Origin: Tubiluchus corallicola
Lineage: Eukaryota; Priapulida; Priapulimorpha; Priapulimorphida; Tubiluchidae
Assembly (NCBI GenBank): GCA_030141605.1
Contig: JAQGDQ010000226.1
Location: 244,001-308,000, forward strand
Reading direction: 5' to 3'
DNA: 64,000 nucleotides
Below the pieces are notes generated by a model, which worked only from the letters and a program-made list of their open reading frames with translations, made no database searches and was not told the DNA's origin. Both the position numbers and the translations under genes were made by a program. Shown here piece by piece: positions 32,137-41,972 of this stretch (position 1 is its first letter; every line of letters starts with the position of its first letter).

Positions 32137-33299
32137 AGGTGTGATAATATCCATGTTACGGGCAATGTGCAAATTTAGAGATTTTATGCAATTCCTAGGC
32201 ATTTCATATAACACCTTTCCATTTCAAGAAAAGTGTGAAAAAATGTTTTTACTGCTGCACTTTCAGACTTTACCTAGACGTTTGTATAATACTTAATGTC
32301 TGTATAGAATGCACGAAGTGATTTTGGTAAAGTGTAAAATTGAGTTAATTTGCCTTGCATCCAACTCTTAGGTGATTTTTGCATAATATAGTGTGATGTT
32401 TTAATCATTAAATGTGTCGTTCATTTCGTTTGTACAGCACCATAGTATTTTAATGGGGATTCAGATTTTTGGGACATATTCTTCTGAATTGCAGTATCTG
32501 GAATTTCCTTCAAAAGTAAGTGTACAACAGAGCTTATTTAATAGAGCTGTTTGGTGCAAAGGAACTAAGGGCAAAAATTGTTGACAGCTGGAGCCAAATA
32601 CACCTTAAAGAAGTGAGAAACTGTGTCAGTTGTGTGAAGAAATGCTTTCGTCTAATGTGTGTTAAAAATGGCGGACACATAGAGCACTTGCTGTAAATTT
32701 TAACATTAGTGACAAATTTTTTCCGGCATTTACTTTTTTGAGTTGTTCATTAAAAATTTGTTTTTTGGACAAATTTAAGGAATGACCTAAAGTTTTTGGC
32801 ATTCATACATAGCTACGCGTATTGATCAGTGTGGTAATTTTCAAATTATTCCTTTATTTTCTTCTTATACTGTCATGATCCAAACTTTGACTCATTTTTT
32901 GTGCCAGTTGATGTAATATATACCTAATTGCTGGCATTTTGCAAAGTAATCTTGCATGTTACACATCAGCTGCATTACATTGTTCTGCTTGTGCTCTTAA
33001 TGTTTATAAAGAGAAAGTTTGTTATCATAGCTATTGTGCTATTTAACGTATTTAACACTGTATTGCATGAATATTGTATGAGAATGGTCATCAAACATTA
33101 CGTATTGTTCTTGTTTCTAACGACCTTTTGTGGTGCGTGGGCATTTTCAGATTTGCTTTAGCTCACCTTTGCAGTGAGAAGATAATGTAAATGCTCGTTG
33201 AGAAACTTAGCGCTTCGTAGCTCATTCTGTGTTTTGTGGTATAATATCATAGCGCTCTACGTTTGCTTTTAGTTCTGGCATTTATTTATGACTTTGATC
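32137..33299. other. Spacer duplicated from the 10.3-11.1 kb region
   Basis: From about 32465 it copies 10380-11160 (TTCTTCTGAATTGCAG, AAAATGGCGGACACATAGAG, type 2 leader with TTTATAAAGAGAAAG). No gene is seen. Confidence 0.55.
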
Positions 33300-33425
33300 A
33301 TGAATTCTACTTCACTTTTGGCTGGTTTTGCTGCAGTAAATGTAACAGAAAACAAGATCAATTTTTTTTACTAAGACTGCGGCAGTAATGGTAGTCCTGC
33401 TGTTTGCATTGATATGTTTTGCTAT
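33300..33425 (+). pseudogene. GPCR relic: N-terminus and start of TM1
   Basis: Usual MNSTSLL start with sequon NVT, then an extra T in the run before TTACTAAGACTGCGG shifts the frame. Homology ends in TM1 at TTTTGCTAT, as at 11287 and 48078, and the 31-bp repeat follows. The frame damage differs from the 11163 copy, so they decayed separately. Confidence 0.8.
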
Positions 33426-33592
33426 CATTGTGAAAATGAATGACATTATATTGCATCATTGTGAGAATGAATGACATTATACTGCATCATTGTGAAAATG
33501 ATTGACATTATATTGCATCATTGTGAGAATGAATGACATTGTATTGCATCACTGTGAGAATGAATGACATTATAATGCATCATTGTGAAAAT
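33426..33592 (+). repeat. 31-bp tandem repeat, about five units
   Basis: Same unit as at 11287, with its own variants (CATTGTATTGCATCACTG). Confidence 0.88.
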
Positions 33593-33749
33593 GATCATAC
33601 GTAGTTTGCTTGTATTTCTGACAGTGATTTCCTTGTAAATGCATTTTCAGATTTTTGATTGCAGTGAAAATATGATACGGACATTTACGAATACAAATGC
33701 TCTACTTTACAAACCTTTCGAACGTTTTTGGAAATGTGATGTTGTGGAC

Positions 33750-34649
33750 ATGAATAGATTTTCGTTGCTGGTTGATCTTGCTACCATTAACACAACTGAA
33801 AGTGGGGTTACATTTTTAGCAAAGTCTGTAATTTCAATAAAAGTCCTGCTGCTAATACTATCTGGTATTGCTATAATAACTGGAAACTTATTAGTTCTCA
33901 TTGCAGTTTGTAGGATTCCTCGTTTGCAAACTAAAACAAATGTTCTTGTTGCATCTCTTGCAGTAACTGATTTACTTGTTGGTTTATCAACACCAGCAGA
34001 AGTGACCACAGTGTTTTATCCAGCTGTGTTGTCAAACCAAGTGTTTCTTTTGGTGCTGTACATATTTGAACTTGGAATGGTGAATGCAAGTGCATTAAAC
34101 TTGTGTCTGATAGCAGCTGAAAGATATGTGGCTGTTGTTCATCCATTCAAGTATCACACCATCATGAGAAAAGAAACCATTGTTGCCGCACTTTCCATTA
34201 CTTGGATTTTTGCTTTAACTGTGGCAGCTATTTATGTTATTTTCTTATACATTTTTAATGTACAAAGTCTATCAATCGTTGATGCTACTGTATCATTTTA
34301 TTTACCAGTGCTAACGATTCTTGTGCTCTACGCCTTAATTTGGAAAACTGCAAGAAGGCACGTCTTGCAGATACACAGTCAAGGTCAAGAAAGCCAGGCA
34401 AACGTGATGCAGATGAAAGCAACAAAAACTTTAGCCATTGTTACCTTTGTTTTTCTGGTATGTTGGGGTCCCTTTTCTCTGTATCAGACAGTTTGTTATA
34501 TATTGTCTTACGAAGAGAAATATGAAATAGTTGAGTTTTTATATGTATTTGGATTTATCAACAGTGCCATTAATCCAATCGTGTATGCACTGTCTAGCAC
34601 TGATTTTAGATGGGCTTTCAAAAAAATGTTGCTTTCACGTGAATTGTAA
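33750..34649 (+). CDS. Class A GPCR, type 1, intact, 299 aa
   Basis: ATG 33750 (MNRFSLLVD). The first sequon is lost (NRF instead of NTS); INTTES keeps the second. ICL1 starts CRIPR. TM4-ECL2 is as in 27996 (YIFNVQSLSIVD), TM6 has FVFLVCWGPFSLYQ. Ends LLSREL with the fossil tail downstream. The upstream half (31-bp array, TTTTCAGATTTTTGATTGCAG) is the same type as for 11643. A half-gene follows at 34878. Confidence 0.93.
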   Translation: MNRFSLLVDLATINTTESGVTFLAKSVISIKVLLLILSGIAIITGNLLVLIAVCRIPRLQTKTNVLVASLAVTDLLVGLSTPAEVTTVFYPAVLSNQVFLLVLYIFELGMVNASALNLCLIAAERYVAVVHPFKYHTIMRKETIVAALSITWIFALTVAAIYVIFLYIFNVQSLSIVDATVSFYLPVLTILVLYALIWKTARRHVLQIHSQGQESQANVMQMKATKTLAIVTFVFLVCWGPFSLYQTVCYILSYEEKYEIVEFLYVFGFINSAINPIVYALSSTDFRWAFKKMLLSREL

Positions 34650-34877
34650 AACTTAATGCAAAAAACTTTCACGTGAATTGCTTTCACTTAATGATAACTG
34701 CATTAATAGCTTGAAACTGAGAAACCGCACAAGTGAGCAAAATTCTTCAAATAGAGCACACAACTGATCAAGTTTTTTGAAGCGAACATCCAAGTAATGT
34801 TCCAAAGATGTGCTACAAAATTGAGTAACATCTTATGTGTAATAGATCGTCAGATTAACGAGCTTGATATAATGATG

Positions 34878-35381
34878 CAGAATTTGGAATGATGAATGCA
34901 ACTTCTTTTCATCTGTGCCTGATAGCTACTGAAAGATATATATCTGTTGTTCATCCATTCAAGTATCACATCCTCATGAGAAAAGAAGCCATTGTTGCTG
35001 CACTTTGCATTACTTGGGCTTTAGCTTTAATTCAGGCTGTTATTAATATTATATTGAGATTTGTGTTTAAGATGCAGAGTATGATAATTCTTGACAATAT
35101 TTTAGTCTTTTATTTACCAGTGCTTATGATTCTTGTGCTGTATGCCCTAATTTGGAGAACTGCAAGAAGACACTTCTTACAGTTACACAGTCAAGGTCAA
35201 GGAAGCCAGGCAAACATAATGCAGATGAAAGCAACAAAAACCCTAGTCATCATTACCTTCACCTTTGTGGTTTTTGGGGCCCCATATGTCTGCATGACAC
35301 TTTTATTTATATGATGTCTTATAAAAGGAAATATTACAAAACAATGCAGATTCTATATGCACTTGCACTTATCAATAATGC
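34878..35381 (+). pseudogene. GPCR half-gene, TM3 to start of TM7, truncated by insertion
   Basis: Same 5' junction as 7637 and 29087. Open to 35314 with TERY and FGAP in TM6, then frameshifted. Homology to 29087 ends at ATCAATAATGC (about 35381), where unrelated sequence begins. The missing TM7 is not found further right. Confidence 0.87.
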
Positions 35382-35708
35382 AAGCTTGCAGCCTTTTTCA
35401 GTCATGGTTTTTTTCGCTTGCGGTGGGCACTTTGGCCTGAACACAGAGCCACACTCATGGCATTTTACGACGCCTAGGCATTTCTTGCGCAGTTTGTCGC
35501 CATACTTTCCTCCACTTATGGTAGCCCAATGAACAAAGTATGCATCAGGACCGCTCACAGTTTGGCCATCATCATTGATCCAGAAATGATCAGTGGGAGT
35601 CTTGTCTTTCGCTGTCTCTTTCTCTTTCTCAACATCTTCTTTATCATCTTTACGCTTCTTCCAACCAAAAAGTCGATGAATGCTCTTGTAAACGACAGGT
35701 GCATACAT
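35334..35708 (-). CDS. Minus-strand ORF with GCM/WRKY-like zinc cluster, probable transposon fragment
   Basis: 124 codons; the meaningful part is about 35385-35690. After a Lys/Glu-rich stretch come HFWINDDGQTVSGPDAYF, then KKCLGVVKCHECGSVFRP. The C-X6-C-X2-C-X7-C pattern and the KxCLGVxxC core resemble the GCM1/WRKY-type zinc fingers that occur in glial-cells-missing factors and in Mutator-like transposases. The C-terminal residues (after about 35381) lie in the receptor half-gene and are not part of it. An AG-rich run near 35690 could mark an exon edge. No transposase core is seen nearby. Family assignment is tentative. Confidence 0.45.
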   Translation of the reverse strand: MYAPVVYKSIHRLFGWKKRKDDKEDVEKEKETAKDKTPTDHFWINDDGQTVSGPDAYFVHWATISGGKYGDKLRKKCLGVVKCHECGSVFRPKCPPQAKKTMTEKGCKLALLISASAYRICIVL

Positions 35709-36088
35709 TTAATTTGTATGCATCTGTATGCACCAAATTTAATTACAATGACATGTAAAAGCATAGCAGCAAACAGCAGCCATAATCCAGTCACATGGTC
35801 AAAAATGTGGTTACTCCGAAATGACAATTTCAACGTAAGACCAGTGTAAGGTAAAAGGTTGACAACCTAAACAGTAAATTTAAAAGTAACTTGGTGTTTG
35901 TGGACACAAAGACTGAAACCTGTAAACTTTTGTACACGTTCTTGTACGTGTTCACAAAAATCCACAAAGAAGGTGACCCCTGAAAAAAGATGTCCACAAA
36001 TCTGTTTTGGCGTCCACAAAAATTAAGCACCCCTATTTTAATAATGTGGTGAGTGCTTATAAACAATAAAAATAATAAACTTACAATG

Positions 36089-36119
<31 letters not shown>

Positions 36120-36489
36120 TAATAACTTTTCCTAGATATTTTATACATTATCCAGGCATCGTAGATTATTAAATTAAGCAAGTAGTTCAACTAAGTTGCT
36201 ACTTGTTGTACCAGCTGCAGATGCAATGTCGCCATTGTTGACAAACTGCATTGCTAAGTGGATCATGCATTTTCCATACCTGGGAAGCCTGCTCTCTGCA
36301 GATGCACCTCCGAAAAACCTGTGGATCATCCAATTGAAGCAGCTCATGTGGCTTTCAAGAAACTTGCAAAATGAGTTTTTAAGAGCAAAGAGTTAAATCC
36401 AAAAAAGTCGACCGACCTCACATTCAAGGTGCCATCATCTCGACTTTCCTCGATGCTCTAGGGCTATGGGCTAAGACTCTGACTCTCTA
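35709..36489. other. Unassigned inserted DNA with ATA microsatellite
   Basis: An (AAT)n tract is at 36087-36126. Bases 36196-36400 are less AT-rich and may belong to the degenerate element on the minus strand to the right. No receptor homology between 35382 and about 37250. Confidence 0.5.
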
Positions 36490-36807
36490 TTATTGTGACA
36501 ACAGAAAAAGCTCAAACCATTTCATCAGCAAGAGCTTCGTTTCATCCTGAGCATCAAATGTGACAAGTACATCATCAACATAATTGTCCTTGAATGAGCA
36601 AACATCCATAGCATCTTGTCCACCATCATAAAGCACTGACTTTAGTTGGTCAGAACATGTTATCAGATTGCAGAAAAGACTATAGAAATGCGTCTTTGTC
36701 AAGGACCAGTTGAAATCCGCTCTCGAACAAACAGGAGTGAAGCATTCGATGGCAACAGGGCAAGACCAAGATTCGACAAGCTCAAATATGACCCCACAAA
36801 CTCTCAA
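36490..36807 (-). mobile_element. Degenerate reverse transcriptase fragment, BEL/Pao-like
   Basis: Minus-strand frame contains FKDNYVDDVLVTFD, the YVDD catalytic box of retroelement reverse transcriptases followed by the acidic stretch typical of BEL/Pao elements. Only about 100 residues are open. The frame runs into a stop after FLLSQ. No LTRs or other domains could be recognised next to it. Relic. Confidence 0.5.
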
Positions 36808-37616
36808 ATGCCATCTGTATTACTACATGCAACACTTACTGTCCCAAGTCAAGAAGGTCACCAATACTGATGATGAACAATATTGGGAGAGCAATTTAAA
36901 TTCTTTGACATAAGAAAAGGTGAGCAAATAAATGAAGGAACATATTTACCACATAAAGTTTTGAGCATATTGAAACATGATTTGCTTCACATAATCCCTA
37001 AAATAAAACTGACATTCTATGAAATGCCTAGTGAAATATATCCAAAAAATTCAAGAATTACATACTTTGCCTAAACAAAATTTGCCTTCCACATAATGCT
37101 CTGGAAAAGCATGGAGAAATTGTTTTAGACACTTTGCCTATTTTTGTTTTGGCACTCTATACAATGCCTAGGCATTTTATACAATGCCAAGTTTCACACT
37201 GTGCTTCTATGCATTACAAGCACATACTTGCAGTTGCACAGCTAAACAAATTGTGCATGTTGCACTTTATTTGTAATAAACATTTGTTCTGCAAGTATAC
37301 TATAACGTTTATATCGATATGAACGTTATTATTGTATGACTGTCACTCTATTTAATGTGGGTAACATATTGCATTAAGTTCGCATGTGAATAATCAACAT
37401 AACCTATGGTGCTTGTATTTCTAACTGCATTTTACCTTGTCAGTGGCATTTCCACATTTGCCATAGCCAGGCATTGCAGAAAAATGTAAACATTCTCTAA
37501 TATAGGGCCTAAACTAAGGCATATGCCATTTTCTCTGTGACTGGCTGTTTAAATTTACAGTATATTTTTGGCTTGATGGAACTTGCTGTTTTTGTTGTTC
37601 TTACTTTACTATTGTG
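36808..37616 (+). other. Spacer and diverged leader of 37617
   Basis: No gene. From about 37280 a diverged type 2 leader is visible; where other copies have TTTTCAGATTTGC this one reads TTTCCACATTTGCC, losing the AG, but GGCATTGCAG follows at about 37470. Confidence 0.4.
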
Positions 37617-38516
37617 ATGCTTATCAATTCAACTTCATCTTCTGTTGATGTTGCCAGTGTAAATATGACAGAAACTAAGACCATGCTTCCGGCTGAGCCA
37701 ATGGTAGTACTTGTGGTGTCGCTGTTACCATTATTGGGCTTGGCTGTAATTGCAGGAAACTTCTTAGTGTTGATTGCAATTTATAAAATTTCTCGCTTGC
37801 AAACTAAAACCAATGCCCTTGTAGCATCACTTGCAGTAACTGATTTGCTTGTTGGTTTTTCTACTCCTGTAGAAATTATGGTCATCTTGCAACCTGCTAT
37901 GAGGTCAAATCGAAAATTCTTGCTGACATATAAGATATGTCAGTTTGGAATGATGAATGCAAGCATATTTCACTTGTGTCTGATAGCTGCTGAAAGATAT
38001 GTGGCTGTTGTTCATCCATTTAAGTATCATACCGTCGTGAGGAAAGAAGCCATTGTTGCTGCACTTTGCCTTGTTTGGACTTTAGCTTTAATTCAGGCTG
38101 TTACTAGTATTGTTTTGAGATTTGGATTTAAAATGGAGAAAGTAATAATTCTTGACATTGTTTTAGCATTTTGTTTACCAGTGCTTATGATTCTTGTGCT
38201 GTATGCCCTAATTTGGAGAACTGCGAGAAGGCATGTCTTACAGATACACAGTCAAGGTCAGGGAAGCCAGGCAAATATGATGCAGATGAAAGCAACAAAA
38301 ACCCTTGCCATCATTACCCTTGCTTTTCTTTTATGCTGGGGTCCTTTAACTTTGTATGGCACTTTTGTTTCTATGTTGCGTTATAAAAGGAAATATGAAA
38401 TATCTAAGGTTTTATTTTCGTTTGGATTTACCAACAGTGCTGTTAACCCAATAATATATGCATTTACTAATAGTGAGTTTAAGATGGGTTTCAAGAAGAT
38501 TTTGCATTACAATTAA
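37617..38516 (+). CDS. Class A GPCR, type 2, intact, 299 aa
   Basis: ATG 37617 (MLINSTSSS); the open frame reaches a GTG one codon upstream. Sequons NST and NMT. TM1 ends IAGNF. ICL1 is YKISR as in 41079 and 43959. TM3 has KICQFGM; TM5 begins AFCLP, with a cysteine before the proline. TM6 LLCWGPLTLYGTF, TM7 TNSAVNPIIYAF, end KKILHYN. It supplies the closest match to the TM3 edge of the three half-genes (CAGTTTGGAATGATGAATGC). Confidence 0.94.
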   Translation: MLINSTSSSVDVASVNMTETKTMLPAEPMVVLVVSLLPLLGLAVIAGNFLVLIAIYKISRLQTKTNALVASLAVTDLLVGFSTPVEIMVILQPAMRSNRKFLLTYKICQFGMMNASIFHLCLIAAERYVAVVHPFKYHTVVRKEAIVAALCLVWTLALIQAVTSIVLRFGFKMEKVIILDIVLAFCLPVLMILVLYALIWRTARRHVLQIHSQGQGSQANMMQMKATKTLAIITLAFLLCWGPLTLYGTFVSMLRYKRKYEISKVLFSFGFTNSAVNPIIYAFTNSEFKMGFKKILHYN

Positions 38517-39004
38517 TAATGCACAAATTCATTAATAATGAGTAATGTAAATTATATTTGAGTGTACTTTACTTTGCATGTCCTGTGTGGTTATGCGATG
38601 GCTAAATTAATTTTACATGTAGTTCTATAATTGTTGTAGCTAAAACCAGGGTATGTGCTTTATGCCTGCAAATAGAAACATTGTTGTTGTGGCTATATAT
38701 AAAACTCTTTAATATATTGATAACTTTTTATTGTATAATTGTATTGTGAAAATGAAAGCACATAATCTGCTTTTGTTTCTAGCAGTGTCTTGCCTTGTTA
38801 CTTCATTGCCAGATTTGCCATGGGTAACAGAGACTTTTGCTAAAAGAGACTAAACACCTGGTAGCTTGTTTCTTCTATCTTTCCTGATGGGTGATATAAA
38901 GCTCTAGCATTTTTAGCTCTGAAATAAATTACTTTTGCACATGGTTTTGACTTGTTTTTTAAAACTGAAAATTTGTCTTCGCCTTTTCTTGATTTTACTT
39001 CAAA
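38517..39004. other. 3' spacer of 37617
   Basis: Close copy of the sequence after 9170 and 41972 (TGTTGTTGTGGCTATATATA, TAGCAGTGTCTTGCC). No gene is seen. Confidence 0.5.
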
Positions 39005-39118
39005 GTACAAAAATTGCGATAAAAGTTCTGCTGTTTGCATTATTGGGTATTGCTATAATTGCAAGCAACTTCTTAGTGTTGGTGACAGTTTTGGCTTCCT
39101 CATTTGCAAACTAAAACA
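39005..39118 (+). pseudogene. GPCR relic: TM1 and ICL1 only
   Basis: AAAAGTTCTGCTGTTTGCAT through CATTTGCAAACTAAAAC matches TM1-ICL1 of the receptors (the AGN motif reads ASN), with a broken ICL1. Flanked by the standard 3' spacer on both sides; it may be a residue of a lost gene copy. No start codon or later helices. Confidence 0.75.
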
Positions 39119-41078
39119 ATTATCAGCTGCAAACAACAAAACAAAAATGCTTTTCGGTTATTAATAAAAACTGTGAGAAATAAATTAGCCTTATTTCTGA
39201 AATGTGACATTCTAGATTAACGTTATTCGTGAGTAATTGTGTTGGTTGTGTGTTTGTATTAAAACATTGGCACAACTCAGTTGATTATGTTCCATCTGCT
39301 GGCTTTGCTAAATGTGTTAACATGTGTTTATACAGGTGTGGCAATAATGTATCCATTAATATATTAGCCATATTATATTTCTGACATTTTACAAAGTAAT
39401 TTTGCGTGTTATACATCAGCTTCATTGCATTGTTTAGCTTGCATGCTTACTGTTTATAAGAAGAAAGTTTGTTATCATAGTTATAATGCTTTTTTATGTA
39501 TCTACCAGTATACTGCAACAATGCAACGATTGTGGCTCCTCGCCTCCAAGGCCTCTGATTGTTTGCTCCCTTAGTCAGTTTGTTCCCTCGTATTTCGGAA
39601 GCCAAGTGATCTGGGCTCAATGCCAGAATGATGAAAAACTTTATAAAGACTGACAGAGATTTGTAGAAATAAATGGCCAGTGAAGTTGTCCTGGGTACTT
39701 TATGCTGGTTGTCTAGGGAACAGAATCGACGACATTTGATATCAGCATTTGGTATGCAAAGTTGATATTCATTGTATTCGCAGTGGATTGAACTATCACA
39801 ATATAGAGGTAGGGGAGAAAATAAATGCTGTTTCGCCGCCCTTACACTATCCTCCCCTACAGATAATGTTATGTCCCCGAATCAGCATGGAACTTGCAAG
39901 AGAAGAAAGGACAATTTATTTTGAAAATTAATTCTGTTACAGAGCTAAACTAAACAAAAATTATAGTGCTTAATGCCCAAAGAAAAGGTGTATGGCGCGT
40001 AATCCTTACGAACCCTTACGATCTAAAAGGGATTGCTTAATGCGAGAATTTTCACAAAGTTGCTTTATGCCTGGTGTAACTTCGAAAACTTGTAAACAAC
40101 TGTTTATTATTGTTTTTAAAAAACACAAACCACATAGGGATGATGAAATGCACATCGCCTACTGAAATGTGCATTAAATGAAAATTTACAAGCAAGTAAA
40201 CAGAAATTCCTGTACCGCATAAAGTTTATTGTTAAAGTAGTAGAAAAATTAAAGCAGCAAGTCCGGAGTTAAGGCTAGAAGGCTGACTCCATTTGGGCTG
40301 CATTCATCCGGGCCAATCAGCTTGAAGGCCGAGTCCATAAATGCTGGCTGTAAGCACTGTTGTCCAGAAAATAAATGTGGTTGTTGTGATGGCCAGAAAA
40401 TAAGCGTGGTTGTCCCGAATGAGTACGATTCTCATGTCCCTGTTCGATGGCAGTCCAGGTTGCTCTGATAGTTCCAAAAACCTCATATGCACCATGTTGT
40501 CTCAACGTGGTACCGCTGTGTTGGCATATCAATTGCCAGTAAATTTTCCCTTTGTACTTTGCACCGGTTGTATCTATGAAACAGGTGCCTTGATAGTAGA
40601 AACAACTATCCGTTTACGTGCTCAACTGATGACACCATTCCATATCGGTAGTTTTGTACTTGGTATGCAAAGCTGATATGTCCTGTTTACTTCATCCTGG
40701 TTGTGCCTAGGAAACAGAATCGACAAATTTTCGAAAGTAATCTTGCATGTTACACATCAATAGCGTTGCATTGTTCTACTTGTAGCACTAAGTGTTCATA
40801 AAGAGACTGTTTGTTATTATAGCTATTGTGCTTTAATGTATATAACACTATGTTGCATGAATACTGCATGAGAACGGTCATCAAACATTATGCATTCTGC
40901 TTGTTTCTAACGACCTTTTGCAGGGCGTTTTCAGATTTGCTACAGCTTGCCTTTGAGTTTATAATGTAAATGCTCCTTGAGAAACTAAGTGCTTGGTAAC
41001 TCATCCTGTTTTCTGTGGTGCAAAGTCATAGTGCTCTACTTTCGCTTGAAGTTCTAACATTTGTTTATGACTGTGACC
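39119..41078. other. Spacer with inserted block 39.5-40.7 kb and leader of 41079
   Basis: The leader is interrupted at about 39530 and resumes at about 40710. Similar segments (GGTATGCAAAG, GGAACAGAATCGAC / GGAAACAGAATCGAC) appear at both sides in direct orientation. Bases 39530-39630 (GTGGCTCCTCGCCTCC ... GGGCTCAATGCC) faintly resemble the A and B boxes of a tRNA-derived SINE, not firm. The type 2 leader (ACGGTCATCAAACATTATGC, GTTTTCAG ending about 40933) precedes the gene by 146 bp. Confidence 0.45.
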
Positions 41079-41972
41079 ATGAATTCTACTTCAGTTTTGG
41101 CTAGTTTTGTTGCAGTAAATGTAACGGAAAGCAAGGTCAATTTTTTTACTAAGACTGCGGCAGTAATGGTAGTCCTGCTGTTTGCATTGGTATGCATTGC
41201 TATAATTGCAGGAAACTTGCTAGTGTTGATTGCAATTTATAAAATTTCTCGCTTGCAAACTAAAACCAATGCCCTTGTATCATCGCTTGCAGTAACTGAT
41301 TTGCTTGTTGGTTTTTCTACTCCTGTAGAAATTATGGTCATCTTGCAACCTGCTATGAGGTCAGATCGAATATTCTTGCTGGCGTACAACATATGTCAGT
41401 TAGTAATGATGAATGCAAGCATATTTCACTTGTGTCTGATAGCTGTTGAAAGATATGTGGCTGTTGTTCATCCATTCAAGTATCATGCCATCGTGAGGAA
41501 AGAAGCCATTGTTGCTGCACTTTGCTTTGTTTTGGCATTTGCTTTAATTCTGGCTGTTACTAGTGTTGTTTTGATAATTGCATTTAAAATGCAGAAATTA
41601 TTAATTCTTGACAGTATTTTAGTGTTTTACCTACCAGTGCTTGTCATTCTTGTGCTGTATGTCCTAATTTGGAGAACGGCAAGAAGGCATGTCTTACAGA
41701 TACACAGTCAAGGTCAAGAGAACCAGGCAAATGTGATGCAGATGAAAGCAACAAAAACCCTTGCCATCGTTACCCTTGCTTTTCTTTTATGCTGGGGACC
41801 TTTAACTTTGTATGGCACTTTTGTTTATATGTTGCTTTATAAAGGGAAATATGAAATATCTAAGGTTTTATTGTCATTTGGATTTATCAACAGTGCTGTT
41901 AACCCAATAATATATGCATTTACTAATAGTGAGTTTAAGATGGCTTTCAAGAAGATTTTGCATTACAATTAA
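41079..41972 (+). CDS. Class A GPCR, type 2, intact, 297 aa
   Basis: ATG 41079 (MNSTSVL) chosen by comparison with 8294 and 43959; ATG 41067 is an in-frame alternative adding four residues. Sequons NST and NVT. VERY instead of AERY after TM3. TM4-TM5 is ALILAVTSVVLIIAF. All class A signature residues are kept; end KKILHYN. It is the intact sister of the pseudogene 8294, within a duplicated block. Confidence 0.94.
   Translation: MNSTSVLASFVAVNVTESKVNFFTKTAAVMVVLLFALVCIAIIAGNLLVLIAIYKISRLQTKTNALVSSLAVTDLLVGFSTPVEIMVILQPAMRSDRIFLLAYNICQLVMMNASIFHLCLIAVERYVAVVHPFKYHAIVRKEAIVAALCFVLAFALILAVTSVVLIIAFKMQKLLILDSILVFYLPVLVILVLYVLIWRTARRHVLQIHSQGQENQANVMQMKATKTLAIVTLAFLLCWGPLTLYGTFVYMLLYKGKYEISKVLLSFGFINSAVNPIIYAFTNSEFKMAFKKILHYN

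Noticed and set aside
39530-39630. tRNA gene or SINE head
   Set aside because: A- and B-box resemblance is weak and no cloverleaf can be drawn; kept only as a remark in the spacer entry.
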